Positions 23,915 to 35,864 of a stretch of DNA of 64,000 nucleotides are shown here, in pieces; the stretch's first letter is position 1; each line of letters begins with the position of its first letter. The notes beneath the pieces are model-generated. The model was given only the letters and a program-made list of their open reading frames with translations. It was not told the DNA's origin and searched no databases. The stretch spans positions 1,287,081 to 1,351,080 of the forward strand of contig JAQJVL010000173.1 of the NCBI GenBank assembly GCA_035578905.1. Direction: 5' to 3'. The stretch comes from Stictocephala bisonia (Eukaryota > Arthropoda > Insecta > Hemiptera > Membracidae). The translations under genes were made by a program, and so were the position numbers.

Positions 23915-24650
23915 AGGGTGGGTGAATATGAGAGATGAATGATTGTGATGAGCGTAGATGAAAGAGTGCAGTCATTGTTCAACTGTTCCTTAAAAAGCGC
24001 CATTTTATGAAACAGCTCTGTATGAAAAACTTTTTGGTTTTTAAACGACGTAGTTTTTTGCTACTAAAAACACACTGGACAAGTTTATGACTTGTTTTTA
24101 GTAGCCCACCCATACACATACAGTAATACTGACACACCCGCCCACCCATACACGTACATTGGTACTGACCCACCTGCTTACACATACACATACAGTGGTA
24201 TGTCTTATTAACCTTTTACCTACAATCTTAACAATGCTTTGACGCCAAATACTTGGGTTAGAGCTTTTGCACCAAGGTGACGTTTACAAGTACCACCTGC
24301 CCACCCACACACGTACAGTTGTATTGACCCACCCGCCCGCCTATACACGTACAGTGGCATTGACCCACCCGCCCGCCTATACACGTACAGTGGTATTGAC
24401 CCACCCACCCGCCCTTACACGTAAAGTGGTATTGACCCACCCACCCGCCCTTACACGTACAGTGGTATTGACCCACCCGCCCACCATACACGTACAGTGG
24501 AATTGACCCACCCGCCCACCCATACACGTACAGTGGAATTGACTAAATAAAATCAATAGCCAGGCCAACTTCGGGACCTTCAGCTTTACGTGGAATTCCA
24601 ACCACGTAGCAGTGGTCTGATTGTTAGCTAACTGACAAGCCTGATATTCA
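23915..24650. repeat. 36-bp minisatellite between two recurrent modules, locus 1
   Basis: Left module 23915-23998 (GGGTGAATATGAGAG.TGAATGA). The array 24099-24190 and 24293-24541 has about 9-10 units of 36 bp built on TATACACGTACAGTGG and TATTGACCCACCCGCCC. Right module 24568-24650 (CAGCTTTACGTGGAATTC ... ACTGACAAGCCTGAT). Both modules and the minisatellite recur near 50858-51985. Long frames rich in threonine, histidine and proline in this array are artefacts. Confidence 0.85.
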
Positions 24651-24750
24651 GTTATTATATAATTTAATTAGGGGTTTTTAATAGTTTATAGTTGTTAGTA
24701 TTTATACTAAACATACGTAAATTTCCCTGGCTCTATATAAATTAAAAAAA

Positions 24751-27700
24751 AGTAGCTATCAGCCCTAGCTCCGCTGCGGCTGGTTCTCTAAGTAGCTATC
24801 AGCCCTAGCTCCGCTGCGGCTGGTTCTCTAAGTAGCTATCAGCCCTAGGTCCGCTGCGGCTGGTTCACTAAGTAGCTATCAGCCCTAGCTCCGCTGCGGC
24901 TGGTTCTCTAAGTAGCTATCAGCCCTAGCTCCGCTGCGGCTGGTTCTCTAAGTAGCTATCAGCCCTAGCTCCGCTGCGGCTGGTTCTCTAAGTAGCTATC
25001 AGCCCTAGCTCCGCTGCGGCTGGTTCTCTAAGTAGCTATCAGCCCTAGCTCCGCTACGGCTGGTTCTCTAAGTAGCTATCAGCCCTAGCTCCGCTGCGGC
25101 TGGTTCTCTAAGTAGCTATCAGCCCCAGCTCCGCTGCGGCTGGTTCTCTAAGTAGCTATCAGCCCCAGCTCCGCTGCGGCTGGTTCTCTAAGTAGCTATC
25201 AGCCCCAGCTCCGCTGCGGCTGGTTCTCTAAGTAGCTATCAGCCCCTAGCTCCGCTGCGGCTGGTTCTCTAAGTAGCTATCAGCCCTAGCTCCGCTGCGG
25301 CTGGTTCTCTAAGTAGCTATCAGCCCTAGCTCCGCTGCGGCTGGTTCTCTAAGTAGCTATCAGCCCCTAGCTCCGCTGCGGCTGGTTCTCTAAGTAGCTA
25401 TCAGCCCTAGCTCCGCTGCGGCTGGTTCTCTAAGTAGCTATCAGCCCTAGCTCCGCTGCGGCTGGTTCTCTAAGTAGCTATCAGCCCTAGCTCCGCTGCG
25501 GCTGGTTCTCTAAGTAGCTATCAGCCCCAGCTCCGCTGCGGCTGGTTCTCTAAGTAGCTATCAGCCCCTAGCTCCGCTGCGGCTGGTTCTCTAAGTAGCT
25601 ATCAGCCCTAGCTCCGCTGCGGCTGGTTCTCTAAGTAGCTATCAGCCCTAGCTCCGCTGCGGCTGGTTCTCTAAGTAGCTATCAGCCCTAGCTCCGCTGC
25701 GGCTGGTTCTCTAAGTAGCTATCAGCCCTAGCTCCGCTGCGGCTGGTTCTCTAAGTAGCTATCAGCCCTAGCTCCGCTGCGGCTGGTTCTCTAAGTAGCT
25801 ATCAGCCCTAGCTCCGCTGCGGCTGGTTCTCTAAGTAGCTATCAGCCCTAGCTCCGCTGCGGCTGGTTCTCTAAGTAGCTATCAGCCCTAGCTCCGCTGC
25901 GGCTGGTTCTCTAAGTAGCTATCAGCCCTAGCTCCGCTGCGGCTGGTTCTCTAAGTAGCTATCAGCCCTAGCTCCGCTGCGGCTGGTTCTCTAAGTAGCT
26001 ATCAGCCCTAGCTCCGCTACGGCTGGTTCTCTAAGTAGCTATCAGCCCTAGCTCCGCTGCGGCTGGTTCTCTAAGTAGCTATCAGCCCTAGCTCCGCTGC
26101 GGCTGGTTCTCTAAGTAGCTATCAGCCCTAGCTCCGCTGCGGCTGGTTCTCTAAGTAGCTATCAGCCCTAGCTCCGCTGCGGCTGGTTCTCTGAGTAGCT
26201 ATCAGCCCTAGCTCCGCTGCGGCTGGTTCTCTGAGTAGCTATCAGCCCTAGCTCCGCTGCGGCTGGTTCTCTAAGTAGCTATCAGCCCCAGCTCCGCTGC
26301 GGCTGGTTCTCTAAGTAGCTATCAGCCCCAGCTCCGCTGCGGCTGGTTCTCTAAGTAGCTATCAGCCCCAGCTCCGCTGCGGCTGGTTCTCTAAGTAGCT
26401 ATCAGCCCTAGCTCCGCTGCGGCTGGTTCTCTAAGTAGCTATCAGCCCCAGCTCCGCTGCGGCTGGTTCTCTAAGTAGCTATCAGCCCTAGCTCCGCTGC
26501 GGCTGGTTCTCTAAGTAGCTATCAGCCCTAGCTCCGCTGCGGCTGGTTCTCTAAGTAGCTATCAGCCCTAGCTCCGCTGCGGCTGGTTCTCTAAGTAGCT
26601 ATCAGCCCTAGCTCCGCTGCGGCTGGTTCTCTAAGTAGCTATCAGCCCTAGCTCCACTGCGGCTGGTTCTATAAGTAGCTATCAGCCCTAGCTCCGCTGC
26701 GGCTGGTTCTCTAAGTAGCTATCAGCCCCAGCTCCACTGCGGCTGGTTCTCTAAGTAGCTATCAGCCCCAGCTCCGCTGCGGCTGGTTCTCTGAGTAGCT
26801 ATCAGCCTCAGCTCCACTGCGGCTGGTTCTCTGAGTAGCTATCAGCCCCAGCTCCGCTGCGGCTGGTTCTCTGAGTAGCTATCAGCCCTAGCTCTGCTGC
26901 GGCTGGTTCTCTAAGTAGCTATCAGCCCTAGCTCCGCTGCGGCTGGTTCTCTAAGTAGCTATCAGCCCTAGCTCCACTGTGGCTGGTTCTCTAAGTAGCT
27001 ATCAGCCCTAGCTCCGCTACGGCTGGTTCTCTAAGTAGCTATCAGCCCTAGCTCCGCTACGGCTGGTTCTCTAAGTAGCTATCAGCCCTAGCTCCGCTGC
27101 GGCTGGTTCTCTAAGTAGCTATCAGCCCTAGCTCCGCTGCAGCTGGTTCTCTAAGTAGCTATCAGCCCTAGCTCCGCTGCGGCTGGTTCACTAAGTAGCT
27201 ATCAGCCCTAGCTCCGCTACGGCTGGTTCTCTAAGTAGCTATCAGCCCTAGCTCCCCTGCGGCTGGTTCTCTAAGTAGCTATCAGCCCTAGCTCCTCTGC
27301 GGCTGGTTCTCTAAGTAGCTATCAGCCCTAGCTCCGCTTCGGCTGGTTTTCTAAGTAGCTATCAGCCCTAGCTCCGCTGCGGCTGGTTCTCTAAGTAGCT
27401 ATCAGCCCTAGCTCCGCTGCGGCTGGTTCTCTAAGTAGCTATCAGCCCTAGCTCCACTGCGGCTGGTTCTCTAAGTAGCTATCAGCCCTAGCTCCGCTGC
27501 GGCTGGTTCTCTAAGTAGCTATCAGCCCTAGCTCCGCTGCGGCTGGTTCTCTAAGTAGCTATCAGCCCTAGCTCCGCTGCGGCTGGTTCTCTAAGTAGCT
27601 ATCAGCCCTAGCTCCGCTGCGGCTGGTTCTCTAAGTAGCGATCAGCCCTAGCTCCGCTGCGGCTGGTTCTCTAAGTAGCTATCAGCCCTAGCTCCGCTGC

Positions 27701-28074
27701 GGCTGGTTCTCTAAGTAGCTATCAGCCCTAGCTCCGCTGCGGCTGGTTCTCTCAGTAGCTATCAGCCCTAGCCCCGCTGCGGCTGGTTCTCTAAGTAGCT
27801 ATCAGCCCTAGCTCCGCTGCGGCTGGTTCTCTAAGTAGCTATCAGCCCTAGCTCCGCTACGGCTGGTTCTCTAAGTAGCTATCAGCCCTAGCTCCGCTAC
27901 GGCTGGTTCTCTAAGTAGCTATCAGCCCTAGCTCCGCTACGGCTGGTTCTCTAAGTAGCTATCAGCCCTAGCTCCGCTGCGGCTGGTTCTCTAAGTAGCT
28001 ATCAGCCCTAGCTCCGCTGCGGCTTGTTCTCTAAGTAGCTATCAGCCCTAGCTCCGCTGCGGCTGGTTCTCTAA
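24751..28074. repeat. 40-bp satellite array, about 83 copies
   Basis: Unit AGTAGCTATCAGCCCTAGCT plus CCGCTGCGGCTGGTTCTCTA. Units are very homogeneous, with sparse variants (CCCAGCT, CTACGG, CCACTG, and a few 41-bp units with CCCCTAG). The core CCGC-T-GCGG is self-complementary. It is GC-rich against AT-rich surroundings. No spacer-repeat pattern, so not CRISPR. No long open frame. Confidence 0.98.
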
Positions 28075-29791
28075 GTTTGTTTACCCTTCTCTCCGTCTAG
28101 GGCTATTTTCTATCAACCGTCACATAAATATAAAGCTCAGTCTGCTGTCATTCTCCTAGACAACAAAGTTTTACACCCTAGAAAGCACAAAGAGTCTACT
28201 TTACAGTAAGGTATATAAAGTAGTGCAATCATGTCAGAGTTATTAGGAAGTACCGTATAATTAACATTTCACCATAAAAACCAAATTAGCTAATTTTTTG
28301 TATCGTGGATATGTTTTTTGTTTCAGCAGTTTGAAATAAATTATTAATGCCAATCTCACTCTTACGGGTGGAAAAGGAACGTTGAGGGACTGTTTCTAAC
28401 ACGTAGGAATGGAATTTCAAGAAATCTTTTCATAATTAATCCCTATGATACAAAAATCCCCTTACTCACAAACTTCATCAAAGTCTTTTCATTGTTCAGT
28501 GGTACTAGAAATGTTGTAATGAGTGTGGGTATATCGTTTTTAGATTATTTATATAAAAATTATGTTTTTTATTTGTGAAATAAATCAACTTTCCATTATT
28601 ATTTGAAGCGTACTTAAGTCCATACATAATATTTTGACCAGTTTTTCAAAAAACAATTAATAAAGGATGAAATAAATAAATTTTTATTTAACTGTAGGCC
28701 CTATATCATATGGTTTAAGGCGTGATTGATATGAATATACCAAAGTTTTATTTAATTACAGTTACATGATGGAATTCATGTTTCAACGTGCCAATAGTGC
28801 ACGTGGTCTAACTGTAAATCTAGGAATGGACATTTACTAGCCTGTTTGCACAATACACTTACCTACGCAATAGGCCTATACATCAACCTATTTTAGCGTC
28901 AACATTTAACAAACGTCAATGAATACAAACTCTATAGTATCTATAGAGTTTGTATTCATTGCAAACGTGCCGTTGTGTTGCCAGATGAGTATCATCAACG
29001 TTTCAATACAGTTTCCAACTGGTGAAGGAAATGGCTGCGATAGTCATCAGGAAAAATCCCAGTGATGATTCGATTGAAATCTCGATCACTGGAGGCCATC
29101 TCATGTGCGTTTTGAACAAAAACAGTGTCACATGTAGTTAAAACATATTGCTTTCTTCATCAGGTGTCTCATTCTGATGGCACTCAATCCAGTATATGAG
29201 TGTATGTGAATCCTATATTAATTAATAAAAAGAAAACGAAAAACTTGGGAAATATCTAATATAGGGGTGTCGCCTGTTTTTATTCTTCTTTTTCCCTTTA
29301 ACTAATCAATATTAATCGAATACGAAGCCATAGAAATTTTTCGGTGGAAATACAGAATTTTGAAAACATTTTGTTTAATGCCAGAAACGATGATGTAATT
29401 TTATGCGGATTTTCCTCTGTAAACGAATACAACGATTCATAACTGAGATATTCAACAAAAATATGGATTAGTTTAGGCTAGTGTACGTAGACTGTGAATA
29501 CATGTCCCTAACCTAACCTAAATAACAACCTAACCTAACTTAACTCATCCTAACTTAACATGTTTAGTTAAATATTTCAGTTAATATCTGTTGTAGTAAA
29601 AAATGGATGTAATCCGTGGATATAAAATTTTCCTTTGGATCCGTGTAATGGATGTAAAATTTTCTTGTTTCAATTTTTTGTAAGCAATCGGTATTTCCGT
29701 AGAAAATTTTCTGTGGATTAATATTGTTGGTGGGGTTAATACCGACTAGTTTTAAAAAATTGTGAAGATCGGGTGGGACCTATTTATTTCA
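28075..29791. other. spacer with a micro-palindrome and CCTAA words
   Basis: No gene recognised. It contains the 45-nt palindrome at 28917-28961 and short CCTAACCTAA words at about 29507-29545. Confidence 0.5.
28917..28961. repeat. 45-nt perfect palindrome with flanking direct repeats
   Basis: Arms of 21 nt starting CAATGAATACAAACTCTATA around the loop TAT. Flanked by CAAACGT on both sides (28910-28916, 28962-28968). Confidence 0.95.
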
Positions 29792-30340
29792 TCTTACTAT
29801 TATATAAAAATCTAATGGTGTCTGTGTGTGTTAATCACGCAAAAATTGCTGAACCCATTCATCTGAAATTTTGCATGGACATTCTTAGGGTCTCTGGTTA
29901 ACACATAGGCCCATCTTTATTTTGAAATTCCATCAGGATACCACCGCAGGGGTTCTAAGAAGTATCAATGCAACCCCTATCGCAATACCGATTTGAAAAT
30001 TAAATGTATATAATAGTTTAATTTGTCTGCTGTTAGAATAAATAAACAACTTACATAGTTCTGAAGGAAATGCCGGACCAAACCTAACCATAAAGACGGT
30101 AACTAGAAAAGACTGTAGATATCACGACGAGGCTGCGCAATAGACTGTGATTCAAATTGGCGAAATCACCTGGTTTGATTATCGCGTGATACCTATCGCG
30201 TCTTTTTTCCTAAGGGTACCGTGACCACAACGCACTTTTTCATATACAGATGCCAGTAGGTACATGTTTTGTATTACTGAATGCAATAAGCACAATATAA
30301 ATGAACGTAAACCCCGTACGAAGGACGGGTACTGTGCTAG
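29792..30340 (+). mobile_element. Helitron-like non-autonomous element
   Basis: Begins TCTTACTATTATATAAAAAT after an A and ends GTACTGTGCTAG before T. A perfect 5-bp stem CCCGT (30313-30317)/ACGGG (30325-30329) sits 7 nt upstream of the terminal CTAG, the classic Helitron 3' structure. No Rep/helicase, so non-autonomous. The terminal CGGGTAC...GCTAG is shared with the copies at 14168 and 19530. Confidence 0.7.
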
Positions 30341-30652
30341 TATTTACCAAAACCTTATTTTGAATAGTTGATTCGTTATTCTTAACTTAGGGCGAGATCA
30401 GTGAGACTGCAGTATTAAGTAATTGCCGGACAACGTAATGAAAGTGTTTGTTTTTCTCGTAGACTAAAGAAGAAAGTGTCAAATCACAATAATATTGAAC
30501 CTTTTGGTTGGCCCTTTGTTTAGAACCTTTTGCAAATACCTTTATTTAGAAGATGCCTTAAAAATGGGTCTTTCAGAAATACCAATAAATTTTCGTTAAG
30601 ACGTTACCTTTTTCCGGTGTGCGCCTGTCTGCGGCCTGCCCACTTGATTACA

Positions 30653-30969
30653 GGACAATTCGTCCCACGGACATTTCGTCCCCAAAGAAAAATGCGGACA
30701 TTCCGTCCCACTCTGTGGAGTGTCTACCTGGGTCGGGTTTGATAATTAGTTTCCAAATATTTCTAAACGGACACTTCGTCCCACCCTGAGAGAACCTAAC
30801 CTAACCTAACCTAACCTTTTTACAACCCTTCTCTCAGGTGGGACGAAGTGTCCGTTTAGAAATATTTGGAGACTATTTATCAAACCCTACCCAGGTAGCC
30901 GTTCCACAAAGTGGGACGAAATGTCCGCATTTTTCTTGGGGGACGAAATGTCCGTGGGACGAATTGTCC
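30653..30969. repeat. large inverted repeat with a CCTAA loop
   Basis: Arms of ~135 nt: 30653-30791 and 30831-30969, both built on the word GGGACGAAATGTCCG and its complement, plus AAATATTTGGA. The ~40-nt centre holds AACCTAACCTAACCTAACC. Confidence 0.9.
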
Positions 30970-30984
30970 GGACACCGCCCACTT

Positions 30985-31100
30985 GCGGCAAACCGGATTT
31001 TCTCTGACATTTGCGGCACGATTTGAAACGACCCCCTAATTATTGGTTAATTTATGACTTTAGGATCAGGAGGAAGACGGACGGACTGCCACTTGCGGCC
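30985..31100. repeat. CCACTTGCGGC-word repeat
   Basis: CCCACTTGCGGCA, CATTTGCGGCACG and CCACTTGCGGCCC recur here. Related words (GCCGCAAGTGGGC, GCCGCAAATAGC) occur at 32752-32800. Confidence 0.5.
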
Positions 31101-33400
31101 CTGACTTCTGTTATCGTGTCAAATAATTATAAATTGTCTCTTGTGAATGTGAGGTTAAAGTATTTACGTTTTTAGTGTTGGTTATAATTTCAAAAAAATC
31201 TCTGGGTGTGATGGAAAGAAATCTGTAACGTTAACAAATGGACTTTACATAAATTTGTTTTTGTAATATTTACCAAGATAATTATGATTATCGTATACGG
31301 TTGGAAACTTATAAACATTATTTATGAGTTGCTGGAAGTTCAAATATAAACAAACTAATCCAAATCTTGGTGTTACAGTGACAGACAGAGTCTACTTGCA
31401 ATACTAGCCTAAAGGCTCACAAAAACATTAAGAGTTGACAAGAATTGAAGCACTATGTTAATGCAGTAACAATCTGTTTACCGTGCTTTACTGTGGGATA
31501 TAATCTGCTTTTGTATAATATCCAAGTGATTTTTAAAATCCTAAATTTCGGTGGTTTAGCTAAAAATATAGTCTATGTTGGCCAACCAATACTATGGCAT
31601 TTGTCTAGGCACGTAAATCTTTATATTGTTGTCCTATTTGTGCAAGCTGTTCCTAATATTATAAAATGAATAATCGTTTGTCTGTCTATTATTCTATACA
31701 TAGAATAATGCGTTAAATTTAGTTATGATAATAATCAAACAAATATTATATCTCTTGAGTTCATGAAAGGAATCTCTGTAATTAATGCTAAACAATTAAT
31801 TATGACAAAATGTCTGTAATTCCATAATTATAAAGAAAAACATATCGCACGTTTTTCGGATCACCTTAGAGATTTAGGAATTTTTGAAAATAATAAGCGT
31901 TAATGTTTCAAGGAACTCAACAGTATACAAATTAACGTTCTTTGATTGAAATTAAATGTTTAACTAATTAACATATTTATGTGAATTAATAAAAAAGGCG
32001 ACAGTGAAAAATAAATTTACTAAACAATAAAATATTATATAAATAAGGTATATTATAAAATAAATTATTATGAGCAATGTACCTACATTATTTGTATTGG
32101 ATCGAACCTATCTTTAAAAGGGAATTGTTTGCTTATGAAATGAAAATTCGTTTATTTCTCCATTCAACAATAAAAACAAATATTTACACAAATAAGAAAA
32201 AGTAATAAACAATAACATATGTAAGTATTTTACAAGAAATAATCTATGGAAAATAGCCTACATGGGCAGATTTCCTGTGCGCAGGCTTAGTTGTTCTTTC
32301 ACTTATGAAATTTTTTAAATTTTTTTAGAGTGAAAAATGTGTATCTTTAAATATGAAGAAAAAATATATAATTCAGATTAATACATACATTAATGTGATC
32401 GTAACATTTTTAGATAAGAGTGTAAAGAGAGAGAACAGAAATCTATCATACTCAAAAGTACTCATTTTTGCATGATTTATAAAATAAACTAAGAAGAATA
32501 ATCGAAAAAAACGTAGAATATTATGAAGTAATGGAAGAAAGCATTACAAGACAAGTGATGCCTTTGTAACGATATAACGTATCTTGTATGTATATACATG
32601 TGGTAGCTGTAAGGTATACTAATAACATTGCTATCTGATGCCAAGGAACAGTTGAATATAATTATTAGGCCGCAAGTGTCACATCCCTTGCAAGTAACAG
32701 CTGTCAACCTATACCATTACAACAATAACCCTGGTCTAATTTATAAGGAGTGCCGCAAATGGTAGGCTGCCGCAAGTGGGCGAGCCGCAAATAGCATGGA
32801 ACCCCTTTTTCCATACCCAAAATAACTTCCAGAATTTGTATCAAAATTTTAAAGAAATTCAAAAAACATTTTCGTACGATGTCATTAAGTTGAGGTTAGA
32901 AACATGGTTTTGAGCAAACATTGAAAAAGGTGTCCAGAAATTTACTAAAGAAGGCAGAACGTTGTATAAATGCTAAGGCTCGTTTATTAATTTCAACACC
33001 AAAACTAATAAAAATGTAATTTAAATCATGTAAATAGTAGTAATAAATGTTAGTAAAAATAATAAAATGTGTATTAATATAACAAAACATTGGTTGCGTT
33101 TTAAAAGAAACACCCTGTAGTATGTGCTGAGGAATGCGGGTGCAACAGATCTGAAACTACCTTCGTTATGCGCAGCAATGAACAGTCCTATTGTTTCGGC
33201 GTCTGTCTCTGTCTCATCGAATAGAAACTTTTAGACGGTGCCGGCTCGTGTTTGAACTTGAGTCTCATTGCATCTCATGAATGGAATGAGATTTATGATT
33301 ATTAAATGAGCGGAACATTAGGCAAGAGTAATCATCTCTCCTCTTCGTCAACTTTATTTGAACGTTTGGGAGGAGAGCTGTAAGGTGGTGCAATCGGTGT
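31101..33400. other. AT-rich spacer
   Basis: No gene recognised. A CACCCTGTA terminus-like word at about 33110-33118 may be one end of a transposon whose partner end was not found. Confidence 0.5.
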
Positions 33401-33409
33401 CGTGGGAGA

Positions 33410-33940
33410 TGCGCTCGTGGGGTTTGCGACCTCCTCAAGATGTTACCGTGGGGTTTGCGCCCAAGATAATTAGGCACATTTTCCTTGTTGTTAGAGACTT
33501 AAAAAGTAGTCCGTTTTATCCTTGACTCTAAACATTTAGAGTCAGGGGTTTTATCTCATTACATTTCAATCTCATTACATTTCAATCTCATTACGTAAGG
33601 TATCGTTCTTGAAATCCGCATAACATGGACTACTTTTACTCTCTCATATAATATAATAGGATAGAGAAAGTATTGTGATCGTCCAAAAATTCGATTTTGA
33701 GTTTTTGATGGAAATATCCGTTTTGAGGTCCCCTGAGTCCAAAAATCGGTTAAAAAATCACAAATATCGATTTTACTAAAAAACCGGCTCTAACGATTTT
33801 GATTAAATTTTGGTCAATTGTAGCCCCACGGTTAGGTTAGGTTAGGTTAGGTTAGGCGCAAACCCCACCGTAACATCTTAGGGAGGTCGCAAACACCACG
33901 TGGCGCAAACCCCACGAGCGCAAACCCCACGTAGCCGTGC
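33410..33940. repeat. inverted GCGCAAACCCCACG-word repeat with TTAGG run
   Basis: The left arm (33410-33470) carries CGTGGGGTTTGCG words. The right arm (33858-33940) carries the complementary GCGCAAACCCCACG words with CGTAACATCTT. GGTTAGGTTAGGTTAGG at 33832-33856 abuts the right arm. A family A fragment lies between the arms. Confidence 0.8.
33652..33815 (+). repeat. family A fragment
   Basis: ATAGAGAAAGTATTGTGATC head, then GGCTCTAACGATTTTGATTA from the body; the middle is missing. Confidence 0.75.
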
Positions 33941-34217
33941 AATCAGTTTTCGGCAAGTTAATTATTTCCCAATTTCATAATCAAAATTAGTTAATGTACC
34001 TTCCCACGAGGCAGGAAAAATACAACAAAAATTTTTAACCACAACATTAGAACTTGTGCCCTTGCGAAGTTTTGAATTCTGCTGATTTTAAATAAACTAT
34101 TAGACAAAACCGGTCAAAGAACAAATTTAATTTTTTATAAGTACTGTACGTTTTTTACACATAACTAAAAGGATGTTTATCATTATGAAAAAAGTTACAG
34201 TATTTATAATTTTAAAG

Positions 34218-34772
34218 TTAATAAATTGTTCCAAAGAATTAGCACAAATGTTCCCCCAAAGTAAACACTAAAAAATAAAAACTTTGAAAATTACCAGTTT
34301 GATTCCCAAATATGTTTTTTGTCATAACTTAAAATTTAGTTAAGTTGGAGACATGCGGTTTTTACTAAAATATTTTAAATTGTAATTTACATCTTTATTG
34401 AAAATTTAATCAAAATCGTTAGAAGAGGTTTTGAGGAAATTCCATTTTTGTATGTTTTTTGCCCATAAAAAATTGAAAAAATTAAAATTTCAAGATTGTG
34501 TATTGGCTAAATACACCTAAACAGCAAAATACATAAAAATTTATCCATCCGTTTGGTCTCCAGCGAACTGCACATACACACAGAGAACACATACGGACAG
34601 ACACCAAAGCAATGACTACAAATACACAGTGTATTTGTAGTCATTGCACCAAAGACACCACTTTTTTGGGTTAAGGGGACCCTAAAATTGATTTTTAGAC
34701 CATCTTTTAAAAACATTTTTTAAGACGATCACAATACTTTCTCTACGCTAACGCACATGGGAGAAAGTAAAA
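34218..34772 (-). repeat. dispersed repeat family A, near full-length, minus strand
   Basis: Reverse complement of the family from the TTCCAAAGAATTAGCACA end to GATCACAATACTTTCTCTAC and GGGAGAAAGTA. A 37-nt micro-palindrome has inserted within it at 34610-34646. Confidence 0.85.
34610..34646. repeat. 37-nt perfect palindrome with 8-bp direct repeats
   Basis: Arms CAATGACTACAAATACA (17 nt) around the loop CAG. CACCAAAG flanks both sides (34602-34609, 34647-34654). Confidence 0.95.
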
Positions 34773-35191
34773 AAATAAACGTGGTTTACCGAAATCGATC
34801 ACCATAATATTTATACATTTTTACTCACAGTGTAACATTTGTGTTGTGTAGTGTTCACTTGTTTTGTAATTAATCTCATTAAAACGTAAAGCTGCTTCTG
34901 GCACTATGAGGTTTAATTACTACCTCATCCTTAAAATAGAAAGCATACGATATATGTCAACGAAATTCCATAGGAATAGGAAACAAGAAAGAAATCTTTA
35001 GGAATATCATTACAGTGAAATAATGATTTTATTTCCATGGTATATGATTTTTCCATTTCTTCCTATACAACTTATGACCATTTGTAACTATGATAAAAGG
35101 TTCTCCGTTTTTGACCAGTTTGTGCAAAATATTAACTATTTTAAAACAGCAAATATGTGTTCGTGTAATCGATTCTGCGTTTCTCTTAAGG

Positions 35192-35622
35192 GTCTGCAAA
35201 GGCTATCGGGACTGTCGGCCATGTTGGTTTTAATCCCTTAAGAACAATGTTATTTTCGAACTGGACATACGATCACGCGTATCCAAATTGAATAGTAAGT
35301 TTTAAACGGATTGTTTCTAAAGAAATTGCATTTGATCAAGAATGAAATTTCACGTTGGAATTGCTTATCGTATTCCTAATAGTTTTATAGAAAAAAGGAA
35401 AAAATATATTTAGTTTGAAGGTTTTATTTTTACCTCTTTTTCAAAACTAGACGTATGTAGTGTATTAAATTTTTGAAAGGCAAACCCAAGCCGTAATTTG
35501 ATAAAGTTTAAAATGACAACTCATACACAACTTTTGGTTATTAAATAAAGAAAAAAACTATCGATACTCAAATAACATTGTTCTTGTGGGATTAAAACCA
35601 ACATGACCTCAGTCTCTGCAGA
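35192..35622. mobile_element. TIR element (MITE-like), ~430 bp
   Basis: CATGTTGGTTTTAATCCC and AAGAACAATGTTATTT near 35219-35255 are inverted at about 35568-35605. GTCTGCA caps both ends. No coding capacity. Confidence 0.6.
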
Positions 35623-35838
35623 CTATTAGATAACTATTAAAATAGGACTAATACCAAAATTGGACCTTCAAATTTGTCAAGCTCACAACTGTTTGTTATA
35701 TAGTAGGGTTAGAGCATCTTATAACTTGAAATAATATCATAAACTTGGCGGTTCCAAAACAGTCTTGGCTTATGGAAATTTACATACAGACAAATGCAAG
35801 TTTATCGCAGATTATGCGCGCAGAACGAGGACGGACAG

Positions 35839-35864
35839 ATGACTGGAAGTAAACACGGCATACG
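35839..35864 (+). CDS. speculative first coding exon (9 codons)
   Basis: ATG ACT GGA AGT AAA CAC GGC ATA CG is followed by a strong donor GTAAGTGAGT at 35865. The upstream stretch is GC-richer (ATGCGCGCAGAACGAGGACG). The phase (two bases over) fits the acceptor at 42992/42993, which would give M-T-G-S-K-H-G-I-R-V-F-W. Nothing else supports it. Confidence 0.2.

Noticed and set aside
24258..24601. Histidine/threonine- or glycine/tryptophan-rich proteins on both strands
   Set aside because: They are translations of the GC-rich 36-bp minisatellite; frames drift between units and no start or splice context exists.
24751..28074. CRISPR-like array
   Set aside because: Units are directly adjacent with no variable spacers, there are no cas genes, and the sequence is eukaryotic.
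13694..33856. True telomere
   Set aside because: TTAGG runs are short (2-6 units), scattered, in both orientations and inside inverted repeats, so they are interstitial words.
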